Source: an uncultured Bacteroidota bacterium (GTDB lineage Bacteria; Bacteroidota; Bacteroidia; Bacteroidales; F082). From it: a DNA stretch of 47,903 nucleotides. Where the stretch lies: NCBI GenBank assembly GCA_937901015.1, contig CALCGQ010000384.1, positions 1 through 47,903 of the forward strand, written 5' to 3'. Below the pieces are notes generated by a model, which did no database searches, was not told where the DNA came from, and was given only the letters and a program-made list of their open reading frames with translations. Below, piece by piece: positions 36,301-45,439 of the stretch (position 1 is its first letter; every line of letters starts with the position of its first letter). Both the position numbers and the translations under genes were made by a program.

Positions 36301-37885
36301 AACGTCAGGGAATCTAAAAATCCGAGGAAGCTCTAAAAAACCAATAATTGAAGGATCAGCTAATATGCAGAGAGCAGGGTTGAGAGTTGTATACCTAAAT
36401 ACTAAATACTCTTTTACAAACTCCATCGATTTTGTTAAGAATGGTGTAACTTTCGACAAATTAGTAATTTATGACACTCTTGGAAATCAAGCTCAAATAA
36501 ACGGAAGTCTAACTCACAATTACTTTTCAGACCCTAAGTTTGATATTGAAATTACAACTCCCGGGCTATTATTCTTTAATACTTCTCAACATATGAATGA
36601 CCTATATTACGGGTCGGCAATTGCCTCAGGCAAAATTGATATTACAGGTAGCCCCACTGATGTGGATTTAAATATAAATGTGAGAACACAGCGTGGAACT
36701 TCCGTTGTCCTTCCAATGGATTATTCGGTGGAGATATCCGATAAGGACTATATAATATTCACAAAAAAAGCTGTTGACACAATAGTTGATGAAAATCAAT
36801 TCGATATCAGTGCTACAAAAAAAGAAGATGAGTTGCAGTATAATATCAATGTTAATTTAGAGGTTACACCAATTGCTCAGGTAGGAATAAACCTACCGGA
36901 TGATATGGGTACAATTTCTGTAAGAGGAAATTCTAATTTAGCAATGGATGTTAATTCAAACGGTGAATTTAGCCTAGTAGGCGATTACATTGTTGAAGAT
37001 GGACTGTTCGCCTTTAGCATTGGAAATCTGGTTAGTAAGCGTTTCTCCATAGTTAATGGAGGCAGAATTTCCTGGACGGGAAACCCCTACTCTGCTCAAG
37101 TAAATATTAAAGGTCTTTATAAAGTAAAAACAAGCTTATCAAGCTTAGGTGTTCAAATAGATACTACCGCATCATACAAGAACAAAGTAACCGTAGAATG
37201 TTATGTAGTGTTAACAGGTGAATTATTGAATCCAAATATAAAATTTGAGATTCAGATACCTGATCTTGATCCTGACTTTCAAAGGGCTGTTTTTTCTGAG
37301 TTAGATACCACCAATACCGCAATGATGAATCAACAAATGATTTCATTATTAGTGTTGGGAACCTTTAGTTTCAATAATGCTGCAAATGTTAGCTTACAAT
37401 CATCATATTATAATGTTATTGCCAACCAGCTAAGCAGTATGCTTTCGCAGATAAGTGATAATGTGGATATTGGGCTCAATTACAAGCCCGGTGATAATGT
37501 ATCACAAGAAGAGTTTGAAGTAGCTTTATCAACTCAGTTATTTGACGATAGGCTTACAATCGATGGGAATTTTGGTATGACCTATGATCGAACGGATCAA
37601 AGTGCAAGTAATATCGTTGGAGATGTTGATGTTGGCTATAAGCTAACCCCAGATGGTCAGTGGATATTAAAAGTATTCAACCACTCCAATGTAAACTCAT
37701 GGTATAATTATAATAATTATGATCAAACATCTCCTTATACTCAAGGAGTAGGTATTGCATTCCGAAAAGACTTTAATAATATTCGTGATTTATTCAAATC
37801 AAAGAAGAAAAAATCAGAAAAGAAAGAAAGTAAAAAAGTAAATGGGGAGTCTAAGTTGCAAGAGGAAGACGAAACAGGAAAATAG
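33353..37885 (+). CDS. TamB-domain translocation/assembly protein
   Basis: This is a 1510-aa protein of the AsmA/TamB superfamily. A Lys-rich N-terminus and one transmembrane helix (about 14-36, LLKFILYMLLVISIIPVSLT) anchor it in the inner membrane. The rest is long beta-helical sequence with many 'D.....' strand repeats; the last ~350 residues match the TamB C-terminal (DUF490) domain, ending VGYKLTPDGQWILKVFNHS and a Lys/Glu-rich tail. Such proteins bridge the envelope and carry lipids or help outer-membrane protein assembly. The start is TTG immediately next to the tsaD ATG; no ATG precedes it and the next in-frame ATG (33413) would cut into the membrane helix. No tamA gene is in the window. 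Confidence 0.88.
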   Translation: MKNKSGNKNIKKKLLKFILYMLLVISIIPVSLTLLFQSPIVQTITARLAADYLSKDLDQEIRINSIKIGIFSGINVVGLDVRDHHNNTLIGIGRLSALPELSNFSFSNLRFETIKIDSVQFIMGSYKDEDNSNLNLLINSFRSESSSGNNAEFRLYVNSLSVTNSKFNLFNENRDYDGGDKTIDYANIIIDNIDGNIDYFTIVNDSLNFRVNELTANEKSGIQIKKMSSDISISSSSLKTTNGLIALNNSNIDLDFEMLYSSYQSMSYYIDSVVMIGDIRPTTIDMADIGYFADILFEMPNIVGVTGKMKGTVTDLVGTDLKIKYGDNTRVSGDVKFVGLPDFFTSYMTGENLRLTSNSKDISAFFLPIESKHIDVSSILPEGEQVTVFADFKGYYEDFNSKLNVVLNHGSIVADIDYKTKNNYTTINASLVSDSLAIGKFLNMNDILGQTSFDLKVNVAGDDMYKFDYNVSGKITNTDILGYNYRRIGVIGSYIDDSVKAEIRVGDKNLMMVSNIIADIGNNQVYDLSANIVKANLHKLHLWSDQPLTISSIIDANIVGTDIKTLDADIFLKNNTISFTKHEYKLDSISLTKHTNSDMYTITELSSGVIDATAKGEYDLSTVSNSFIELIDNYFDIIPGDDSTRIKVDKNIELDMVIRKPKILTEQFFSGIAIAPNTSLKSKIDFTTNKLDLDLISKKIRINDVILDTNKLIVFTHHDKIISEFSIDNLILKDSTPTDSVVLGIDNFSISSRIGDDSITYGINWKNWNQTTRNSGEIEGYIARNNDSTLFNFGKANVFINDLMWDIDTNNLVLMYDNKVYFHDFFINAGKSRFKLIGTLPRTENDSLMAQFKDWDLSNFDLITKPMNLDLDGQINGELKLSIIHDNPTLISNINITDLGLNDEYLGDANIINTWDNSTNSIFLKSQIIRKGNVGKGEIFKADGYYQPLKDKDNLKIDVSFDKFKIRTFEPFLSSFVNEIEGTTSGNLKIRGSSKKPIIEGSANMQRAGLRVVYLNTKYSFTNSIDFVKNGVTFDKLVIYDTLGNQAQINGSLTHNYFSDPKFDIEITTPGLLFFNTSQHMNDLYYGSAIASGKIDITGSPTDVDLNINVRTQRGTSVVLPMDYSVEISDKDYIIFTKKAVDTIVDENQFDISATKKEDELQYNINVNLEVTPIAQVGINLPDDMGTISVRGNSNLAMDVNSNGEFSLVGDYIVEDGLFAFSIGNLVSKRFSIVNGGRISWTGNPYSAQVNIKGLYKVKTSLSSLGVQIDTTASYKNKVTVECYVVLTGELLNPNIKFEIQIPDLDPDFQRAVFSELDTTNTAMMNQQMISLLVLGTFSFNNAANVSLQSSYYNVIANQLSSMLSQISDNVDIGLNYKPGDNVSQEEFEVALSTQLFDDRLTIDGNFGMTYDRTDQSASNIVGDVDVGYKLTPDGQWILKVFNHSNVNSWYNYNNYDQTSPYTQGVGIAFRKDFNNIRDLFKSKKKKSEKKESKKVNGESKLQEEDETGK

Positions 37886-37896
37886 CAAAACAAACT

Positions 37897-40800
37897 ATGT
37901 CATTAACAGTATACAGTTCATCGGCAGGATCAGGAAAAACGACTACTCTCGTTAATGAATACCTGAAAATAGCATTGGATAAACCCAATCATTTCCGACA
38001 TATACTGGCAATTACCTTTACAAACAAGGCAGCAAATGAAATGAAGTCAAGGGTTATTGACACACTCAAAGACTTGTCTGATGACAACATTCCTGTTTCT
38101 GCTAAATTAAACGATCTGGTTGTAGGATTAAACATCGACATCCCATTATTAAGAAATAGAGCACAAATTCTGCTTCATCTTATACTACATAATTATGATG
38201 AATTTGCCATAAGCACCATAGACTCTTTTATTCATAGGATCATTCGAACATTTGCAACTGACGTTCACCTTCCACAAAACTTCGAGGTAGTAATTGACCA
38301 AAACGATATCATTCCTGAAATTATTCAGCATCTCTTTGAAAAAGTTGGTAATGATAGGGAGCTAACCAAGCTTCTAATCGATTTTGTACTTTCAGAAACC
38401 GACGAAGAAAACAATTATGATCCTACCTCAAAGATTGTTGAGTTTATTAAACACCATATCAAAGAAGATGGATTTGAACATGTAAAAAAGCTCGATAACT
38501 TAAGCCTTGCGCAGCTAAGTGAAATAATTCAAAAACTTGCAGGTAAAATTGCTGCTAGCAAGTCTGATATCAAATCCATAGCCGATCAGGCAATACAACT
38601 TTGTGAAAATAATAACCTTGTGGTTACTGACTTTTTTCAGGGCAAAACCGGTATTTTGGGGTATTTCGAAAAAATCAGATCTTTCAAGGTTCCCGACGAT
38701 AAACTATTTCCTGGTAAGAATGTTGTGAAAACTATTAGTGAAGATAAGTGGACTTCATCCAAGGTCAATGAATCTACAAAAAACACAATATTTGCCATAA
38801 GTGAAGAACTAACTACTTACTACAATCAACTACAAGAGATTATTCAAAACTATTTTTTTCTACGACTGGTTTATGGTAAAATCTACTCGCTTGGACTCAT
38901 ACATGAAATAAGGAATTTGTTTGCAGAGTTTACCGAAGAGTCAGGTAAAGTTCATATATCTGAGTTTAACAAGAAAATCAGCAATGAAATTGCAAATCAA
39001 CCAGTTCCATTTATCTATGAAAGGTTAGGTAGAAAATATAGATACTTTTTAATTGATGAATTTCAGGATACATCCATACTCCAATGGCAAAATTTACTCC
39101 CTCTCATTGAAGAATCTCTATCCTATAGTCGTTTTAATATGCTTGTGGGTGATGCCAAACAGGCAATATACAGATTTCGCAGTGGTGAAGTAGAGTTATT
39201 CAATAGTCTTCCAGACCTTTATGGAAATGACGGATCTCAAATAAGTATGGATCGTCAAGAAACTATCAGACGTGAATATAATCCAAAAAATCTATCAATA
39301 AACTGGCGATCAAAACCTGAAATCATCAAATTCAATAACGATTTCTATGCCAATGTTATCAGCTCACTTTCTGACAGAACCAAAGATATATACAAAGATC
39401 TAACACAAACTATTCCTGAGCATAAGAACAGTGGAGGCTTTGTTTCACTGAACTTTTTTGAAGCAGAAAATACTGATGATTATATAAACCAGAAACATAA
39501 TCGAATTAAAGAAATCCTGGAACAGATATTTGAGCACAATTATCGAAAAAAAGATATTTGCGTGCTATGCCGTACCAAACGGCATGCTATCGGAATTGCT
39601 GAATTTCTTATTGACTCCGGTATTAATGTTGTTTCATCGGAAACATTGTTATTGACAAACTCCCCAAAAGTAAGGTTGATAATCTCCTTCTTAAAACTTC
39701 AGCTTTCATCAGATAATGAAATTGCATTTGCTGATTTTACAAATAATTACGTAAAAATTGTTAATCCCAATATCGATTTTAATAGTACAGTTGGCGATTT
39801 CAGAAGAAGTAGTTCATCAGGCATTAAAAAGATTTTTAGTTTATTTGGCATAGAAGCAACCGAAAGAGATATCGCACCATTATCAACATATGAGGTTGCA
39901 GAATTTGTATTGAGAGAAATTATCAAGACCGATGAACCAGATGTTTTCGTTCAATACTTATTAGATTTTATTTCAGAATCGGGTCTTCCTCTTAAAAGTT
40001 TTCTCTCAAAGTGGGAAGAAAAAAATAGTCAACTTTTCATCACCATGCCTGAAAATATTGACGCCGTTAGAATAATGACCATTCATAAAGCTAAGGGTCT
40101 TGATTTTCCAATTGTTATTGTTGATGCTGAGAATGTTAAAAACCAAAATACAAGAAGTGAATACTGGGAGAACATTAGCATTGAAGGTATAACTGAACTC
40201 AAGGTGGGTTTATTCCCTCTTACTAGGAAAATTGAACTAATCGATCGTCTTCATATTTATGAAGATGAAGTTAGAAAAACTGAGCTTGATTTTCTTAACG
40301 TTATTTACGTTGCAACAACCAGACCGGTTGAAGCTTTATATACTGTTTCACAGCTGGGTACAAAAGATAAATTCAACGAATACCTTTACAATTACCTAAA
40401 TACAAAAGGTATATGGCAGGAATCTCAGATGTTATATGAGTTTGGTAAACTTGATGAAGCTACAAATGTTTATGATAATAATGGGGAAGAATCCATAAAA
40501 CTAGAGAAATTTATCTCATCCAACTGGACTGATCTCATAACAGTTGCGCATAGTGATAGTGTCATTCATGATGCATTGTCAGGAAAATCATCCAGATCAT
40601 ATGGCAATCTAATACACAGCATTCTTTCTAAGATTGAAAGTAAAAAAGAATCAACAGCGGTAATAAACCAGTTAAAAGATTCTGGAATACTGAACGCTAA
40701 TGAATTATTGATTATTGAAGATATAGTAAACAAAGTTGTGAATCATCCAGATTTAAACCAATTCTTTTCGGATAATATATTAGTAAAAAATGAAACCGAA

Positions 40801-41013
40801 ATACTTCTCGATAATGGTGAAATTTCACGTCCCGACAGAGTCATACTTCATAACAACAAAATCACCATAATTGACTATAAAACTGGCGCGGAAAAAGAAA
40901 AGGATCACATTCAATTACGTAATTACGAGATTGCATTTAAAAAACTAGGATATCAGGATATCAGTTTGTTATTGGTATATCTTACCGATGCAGTAAGGAT
41001 AGTTGAAGTTTAG
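37897..41013 (+). CDS. AddA/RecB-like UvrD helicase-nuclease
   Basis: This 1038-aa superfamily 1A helicase repairs DNA double-strand breaks. Walker A is SSSAGSGKTTTLVNEYLK (residues 7-24). Other motifs are FRHILAITFTNKAANEMKSR (motif Ia), YFLIDEFQDTSILQWQNL (II), VGDAKQAIYRFRSGEVELF (III), SINWRSKPEIIKFNN (IV), MTIHKAKGLDFPIVIVD (V) and LNVIYVATTRP (VI). The C-terminus has a PD-(D/E)xK nuclease site: RPDRVI...ITIIDYKTG (Asp993, Lys995) then QLRNYEIAF. This is the AddA layout. An AddB partner is usual but none follows; the next gene is the tricorn peptidase. It begins 11 bases after the TamB-like gene. Confidence 0.88.
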   Translation: MSLTVYSSSAGSGKTTTLVNEYLKIALDKPNHFRHILAITFTNKAANEMKSRVIDTLKDLSDDNIPVSAKLNDLVVGLNIDIPLLRNRAQILLHLILHNYDEFAISTIDSFIHRIIRTFATDVHLPQNFEVVIDQNDIIPEIIQHLFEKVGNDRELTKLLIDFVLSETDEENNYDPTSKIVEFIKHHIKEDGFEHVKKLDNLSLAQLSEIIQKLAGKIAASKSDIKSIADQAIQLCENNNLVVTDFFQGKTGILGYFEKIRSFKVPDDKLFPGKNVVKTISEDKWTSSKVNESTKNTIFAISEELTTYYNQLQEIIQNYFFLRLVYGKIYSLGLIHEIRNLFAEFTEESGKVHISEFNKKISNEIANQPVPFIYERLGRKYRYFLIDEFQDTSILQWQNLLPLIEESLSYSRFNMLVGDAKQAIYRFRSGEVELFNSLPDLYGNDGSQISMDRQETIRREYNPKNLSINWRSKPEIIKFNNDFYANVISSLSDRTKDIYKDLTQTIPEHKNSGGFVSLNFFEAENTDDYINQKHNRIKEILEQIFEHNYRKKDICVLCRTKRHAIGIAEFLIDSGINVVSSETLLLTNSPKVRLIISFLKLQLSSDNEIAFADFTNNYVKIVNPNIDFNSTVGDFRRSSSSGIKKIFSLFGIEATERDIAPLSTYEVAEFVLREIIKTDEPDVFVQYLLDFISESGLPLKSFLSKWEEKNSQLFITMPENIDAVRIMTIHKAKGLDFPIVIVDAENVKNQNTRSEYWENISIEGITELKVGLFPLTRKIELIDRLHIYEDEVRKTELDFLNVIYVATTRPVEALYTVSQLGTKDKFNEYLYNYLNTKGIWQESQMLYEFGKLDEATNVYDNNGEESIKLEKFISSNWTDLITVAHSDSVIHDALSGKSSRSYGNLIHSILSKIESKKESTAVINQLKDSGILNANELLIIEDIVNKVVNHPDLNQFFSDNILVKNETEILLDNGEISRPDRVILHNNKITIIDYKTGAEKEKDHIQLRNYEIAFKKLGYQDISLLLVYLTDAVRIVEV

Positions 41014-41027
41014 ATCTGTTGAAACCG

Positions 41028-41079
41028 ACCACTGTGCGTTATTGAACAATATATGTATGTTATCGTACAATATAGTGGT
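41028..41079. promoter_or_regulatory. Paired dyad operator-like sites before the tricorn gene
   Basis: Two copies of GTTATYGWACAATATA (41038-41053 and 41059-41074) lie in the same orientation 21 bases apart, two helical turns. Each is nearly palindromic at its core: TATTG-AA-CAATA and TATCG-TA-CAATA. The pair is flanked by ACCACT (41028) and its reverse complement AGTGGT (41074-41079). This looks like a transcription-factor site upstream of the peptidase gene that starts at 41179. The regulator is unknown. Confidence 0.5.
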
Positions 41080-41178
41080 TATTTAATAAAAACAATCAGG
41101 ATAACATCCTGCCATATTGACTTTTACAATGGTGGCATGGAATTAGCTATAAGGTAAGCTTTATCAAATTCTAAAAAT

Positions 41179-44100
41179 ATGAAGAAATTATTACTAGGTT
41201 TTGTTCTGTTAATCAGCATAGGCCTTTTTGCGCAAGAAGACGCAAGACTACTAAGATTCCCGGCCGTTCATGGTCAACAAGTTGTATTTACATATGCTGG
41301 TGACCTTTATCAGGTTCCTCTATCTGGTGGGACTGCACGAAAACTCACAAGTGATGTTAACGGATATGAAATGTTTGCACACTTCTCTCCTGATGGCAAA
41401 AACATTGCGTTTACGGGCCAGTATGATGGTAATACCGAAGTATTTATTATTCCTTCCATGGGAGGAATCCCAGTGAGACTTACTCATACGGCTACTCTTG
41501 GTAGAGATGATATCAGTGATAGAATGGGGCCTAACAATATAGTTATGGCTTGGAAAAACAATAATGATATTGTATACCGTTCACGTAAACAAACGTTCAA
41601 CTCCTTTAAAGGACAGTTATTCAAAGTTTCTAAAGAAGGAGGAATGTCAGATGAACTTCCTCTACCAGCAGGTGGTTGGTGCTCATATTCTGAAGATGGT
41701 ACTAAATTGGCTTACAACAGAGTATTCCGAGAATTCCGTACCTGGAAATATTATGAAGGTGGAATGGCAGACAATGTTTGGGTTTATGATTTCAAAACCA
41801 AAGAAACTGTAAATATTACAAATAATGATAATCAGAATATTTTCCCAATGTGGCATGGCGACAAGGTCTATTTCCTAAGCGACCGTGATCGTACAATGAA
41901 TTTATTCGTTTATGATTTTAATACAAAAGCTACCACTAAGGTTACGAACTATACAGAATATGATATTAAGTTTCCATCACTTGGTAACGAGTCAATTATT
42001 TTTGAAAACGGTGGATATATCTATAACTATACTTTCGCAGATGGCAACGTAACCAAGGTGAACGTACAGATAAATAACGATTTAACAAGTGGTCGTGATG
42101 AACTTAAAGATGCTTCCAAAATGATAAATTCCTGGGCTATTTCTCCGGATGGAAAAAGAGTTGTTTTTGGAGCCCGAGGTGATGTATATACCGTCCCTGC
42201 AAAATCAGGAATCACAAGAAACCTAACTGAGTCTTCAGGTGTTCATGACCGCAATGTAGAATGGTCACCAAATGGAAAATATATTTCATTTATAAGTGAC
42301 CGTACAGGTGAAGATGAGATCTATATCCAAAATCAAAACGGACAAGAAGATGCTATCCAGTTAACTTCAAATTCTGACACCTATAAATACAACCCAATCT
42401 GGTCACCAGATAGTAAATATCTATTATGGGGCGATAAAATGGGAAGACTCAACATTATCAATATTGATTCGAAAAAAGTAACTGTAGCCGATGAATCAAA
42501 TTCTTGGGAAATAAGAGATTACAATTGGGCTCCTGATAGCAAATGGATTGCATATACAATGCCGGTTACTTTTTCTGTTAACCGAATTTACATTTACAAT
42601 CTGGAATCTGGAAAAACTGAACCTGTAACCGACAATTGGTATAATTCAGGAAATCCAACTTTTGATTCCAAAGGCAAGTACTTATTCTTCACTTCAGCAC
42701 GCGATTTCAACCCAATTTATTCAAATACCGAATGGAATCATGCTTATCGTGATATGAGTAAGGTATATTTTGTAACTCTTGAGAAAAGTACACCTTCTCC
42801 TTTTGAGCCAGAAAATGATGAGGTTTCAGTTAAAAAAGAAGAGTCTTCCAATAAAAAAGAGAAAAAAGAAAAGACAGAAGAAGCTGAAGCAGAATTTACT
42901 GTTAAGATTGATTTCGACGGAATTATTAACCGTATAATTGGACTTCCTGTAAAAGCAGCAAACTATTGGGGTATTAATGCAATTGATAATGACATATATT
43001 TCAATCAATGGGCAGCAGGAGATCAGGGAGCAAGCTTACTTCTTTACGACCTTAAAAAACAGAAAGAGACCAACCTTGGTCAGATTGGATCATATGTTAT
43101 ATCCAGTAATCACAAAAAAATGTTTGTGAGTGTAAAGGGTAAATATTCTGTGATTGATTTACCAAAAGGGAAAGTTAAACCAACCGAATTCTTGGATTTA
43201 TCTAATATGAAAGTTATGGTAAATCTTAAGGAAGAATGGGTACAAATTTACAACGAGTCATGGAGACAAATGCGTGATTTCTTCTATGCACCTAATATGC
43301 ACGGTCTTGACTGGTCTTCAATCCAGAAAAAATATGATGTGCTCCTTCCATATGTGAACAATAGAAATGACCTTAATTATATCATTGGTGAAATGATTGG
43401 TGAATTAAGTGTTGGTCATGCATACGTTTTGGGTGGTGACAAAGCTTCACCAAAAAGAATTAAAACAGGATTGCTTGGTGCAAAAATCAGTAAAGACAAA
43501 TCAGGTTATTTTGCAATTGACGAAATACTACTTGGTGAAAACTGGACTAAAGGTGCAAGGTCACCATTAACTGAAGTAGGTGTTGATGTTAATGAAGGCG
43601 ATTATATTATAGCTATTAACGGAAAATCACTTAAGGAAGTTAATGATATTTATAGTTTACTTATTGACAAAGCTGATAAGCAAGTTATTCTTACAGTAAA
43701 TTCTAAGGCTAGCCCAGATGGTGCTAAAGATGTAATTGTGGTACCTACAGATGATGAATCAGGATTGTATTATTACACTTGGGTAATGGAAAACATCGAT
43801 AAGGTTAATAAAGCAACAAATGGTGAAGTTGGATATATTCATATCCCTGATATGGGACCTGGTGGATTGAATGAATTCGTTAAACACTTTTATCCTCAAC
43901 TGAATAAGAAAGCTCTTATTATTGATGACCGAGGTAACGGTGGTGGAAATGTTTCACCAATGTTAATTGAAAGGCTTAACCGCGAACTTACATTGTATGG
44001 AATGTCAAGAAATAATGAGGTTAATACAAAGCCTCGTGAGATGATGAGAGGTCCAAAAGTATTATTGCTTGACAATTACTCAGCTTCTGATGGTGACTTA

Positions 44101-44424
44101 TTCCCTTATCAGTTTAAGAAATTGAAAATGGGTACACTTATTGGATTACGTTCATGGGGCGGAGTTGTAGGTATTCGTGGATCAATGCCATTTATTGATG
44201 GTGGTGACCTACGTCGTCCTGAATTTGCACCGTTTGATGAAAATGGAAACTGGGTTATTGAAGGTTATGGTGTTGATCCTGATATTGTAATTGACAATGA
44301 TCCTGCTAAAGAATATGCAGGAAAAGATGAACAGTTAAATAAGGCTATTGAGGTGATACTGGAACAAATGAAAGATTACAAACCTCTTCCAGAAATTCCT
44401 GATTATCCGGATAAATCTAAATAA
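41179..44424 (+). CDS. Tricorn-type peptidase (S41 family), 1081 aa
   Basis: A signal peptide (MKKLLLGFVLLISIGLFAQ) places this tricorn homologue in the periplasm, unlike archaeal cytosolic tricorn. Residues about 20-340 form a WD40-like/PD40 propeller (FSPDGKNIAFTG, WSPNGKYISFIS), followed by a second propeller (about 340-560), a Lys/Glu-rich linker (about 550-580), and the catalytic part with a PDZ domain (VGVDVNEGDYIIAINGKSL). Catalytic residues by position are His747 (SVGHAYV), Ser970 in SASDGD and Glu1028 in VIEGYGVDPD, matching tricorn Ser965/His746/Glu1023. It degrades small peptides in archaea; here scavenging of peptides is inferred. A hairpin terminator follows. Confidence 0.92.
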   Translation: MKKLLLGFVLLISIGLFAQEDARLLRFPAVHGQQVVFTYAGDLYQVPLSGGTARKLTSDVNGYEMFAHFSPDGKNIAFTGQYDGNTEVFIIPSMGGIPVRLTHTATLGRDDISDRMGPNNIVMAWKNNNDIVYRSRKQTFNSFKGQLFKVSKEGGMSDELPLPAGGWCSYSEDGTKLAYNRVFREFRTWKYYEGGMADNVWVYDFKTKETVNITNNDNQNIFPMWHGDKVYFLSDRDRTMNLFVYDFNTKATTKVTNYTEYDIKFPSLGNESIIFENGGYIYNYTFADGNVTKVNVQINNDLTSGRDELKDASKMINSWAISPDGKRVVFGARGDVYTVPAKSGITRNLTESSGVHDRNVEWSPNGKYISFISDRTGEDEIYIQNQNGQEDAIQLTSNSDTYKYNPIWSPDSKYLLWGDKMGRLNIINIDSKKVTVADESNSWEIRDYNWAPDSKWIAYTMPVTFSVNRIYIYNLESGKTEPVTDNWYNSGNPTFDSKGKYLFFTSARDFNPIYSNTEWNHAYRDMSKVYFVTLEKSTPSPFEPENDEVSVKKEESSNKKEKKEKTEEAEAEFTVKIDFDGIINRIIGLPVKAANYWGINAIDNDIYFNQWAAGDQGASLLLYDLKKQKETNLGQIGSYVISSNHKKMFVSVKGKYSVIDLPKGKVKPTEFLDLSNMKVMVNLKEEWVQIYNESWRQMRDFFYAPNMHGLDWSSIQKKYDVLLPYVNNRNDLNYIIGEMIGELSVGHAYVLGGDKASPKRIKTGLLGAKISKDKSGYFAIDEILLGENWTKGARSPLTEVGVDVNEGDYIIAINGKSLKEVNDIYSLLIDKADKQVILTVNSKASPDGAKDVIVVPTDDESGLYYYTWVMENIDKVNKATNGEVGYIHIPDMGPGGLNEFVKHFYPQLNKKALIIDDRGNGGGNVSPMLIERLNRELTLYGMSRNNEVNTKPREMMRGPKVLLLDNYSASDGDLFPYQFKKLKMGTLIGLRSWGGVVGIRGSMPFIDGGDLRRPEFAPFDENGNWVIEGYGVDPDIVIDNDPAKEYAGKDEQLNKAIEVILEQMKDYKPLPEIPDYPDKSK

Positions 44425-44756
44425 ATCAAGTTACAAAAAAACCATAAAAAGGACGGCTAATCTTAGTCGTCCTTTTTTTGTGATGCCTACTTCTATTATG
44501 ATTTTAGCTGTAAAATGAACTATGATATATTTTTCAGAAATATCGAATTTCCAATATCCAATATTTATTCTTTATTATTCTAGATTGGACATTCAGGATT
44601 CAATATTAGATATTCTAGCTGATTTGGGATTAAACCCAAATTATTTATAACAACCAACTATAATACACAATATTATCAAAAATTCAATCAAGAATTATAC
44701 TAAAAATATAAGTTTTTTGAATTACAATCGTTTATTATTAAAACTTCACACCACTA
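44425..44756. other. Gene-free gap: terminator, AATATCCAATATT-like repeat words and a hairpin
   Basis: No ORF is credible in these 332 bases. After the tricorn terminator, about 44544-44615 contains loosely repeated words (TTTCCAATATCCAATATTTATTC, then GATTGGACATTC and TTCAATATTAGATATTC), of a kind I have seen in Bacteroidota intergenic regions. A clean hairpin TTTGGG-ATTAAA-CCCAAA is at 44623-44640, without a U-run. Then AT-rich sequence leads to the DUF922 gene. Confidence 0.45.
44446..44479 (+). terminator. Rho-independent terminator after the tricorn peptidase gene
   Basis: AAAAAGGACGGCTAA pairs with TTAGTCGTCCTTTTT (one G-T wobble, TC loop), ending in a run of seven T on the plus strand. 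It lies 22 bases after the stop codon at 44424. No minus-strand gene ends here. Confidence 0.9.
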
Positions 44757-45389
44757 TTGAAACAAATACTAAACATAAATACTAAAATAAAAATAATATC
44801 CTTTTTATTTCTAATAATAAACATACTACCAGCAACTATTCTTGCTCATAATGAAGATGCTAACTCCTCAAAACGTAAAGAGGTCAATGACAAAAACATC
44901 ATTCCTTGGGATAATAATAGAAAGCTAAAACAAACAGATTTCAGAGCTAAAAGGAAAAAAGTATCCGGCTTTGCAGTTGCTACAACTGCCAGTGCTTTTG
45001 GATATAGTATTACCGATAATGATGGTGAAATTACTGGTAATATTTATGTTCAGTTTTATTGTAAAGATTCATGGTGGAATCCTGAATTCAAAAATGATGA
45101 AAATAGAGGTGAAATTTTAATTCATGAACAACTCCATTTTGATATTTGTGAACTATATGGCAGGAAGCTATTTAAGGAAGTATTACGATTAAGAAGACAT
45201 GGTGACTTAGACTTTGACTCAATTACTAAGCTAAGTGAAAGACTTGAAAACGAACACAGTGAATATCAAGACAAGTACGATCATGAAACTAATCACAGCA
45301 TCAATACCGTAGAGCAAAAAAAGTGGAATAAGCGAATTAAAAAACAATTGGAAGAATTTGAAGAATATTCCAATTATAGTTCATTTTAA
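44757..45389 (+). CDS. DUF922-like secreted putative zinc peptidase
   Basis: A signal peptide (residues about 10-31, ending ILAHN) precedes a mature domain with an HExxH motif: GEILIHEQLHFDICELYGRKL (about 125-145). The pattern HEQxHFDIxEL with an upstream SWW...(KDSWWNPEFK) and a downstream DxET.H....Q..W segment (KYDHETNHSINTVEQKKW) is that of the DUF922 family, proposed zinc peptidases. The start is TTG; no in-frame ATG lies nearby upstream or early in the gene. The C-terminal half is charged and helical. A likely periplasmic or surface metallopeptidase, but the substrate is unknown. Confidence 0.75.
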   Translation: MKQILNINTKIKIISFLFLIINILPATILAHNEDANSSKRKEVNDKNIIPWDNNRKLKQTDFRAKRKKVSGFAVATTASAFGYSITDNDGEITGNIYVQFYCKDSWWNPEFKNDENRGEILIHEQLHFDICELYGRKLFKEVLRLRRHGDLDFDSITKLSERLENEHSEYQDKYDHETNHSINTVEQKKWNKRIKKQLEEFEEYSNYSSF

Positions 45390-45439
45390 CCCAATCATTA
45401 CCACCTGACATCTTACTTATAACACTCTCCAAAATTAAC

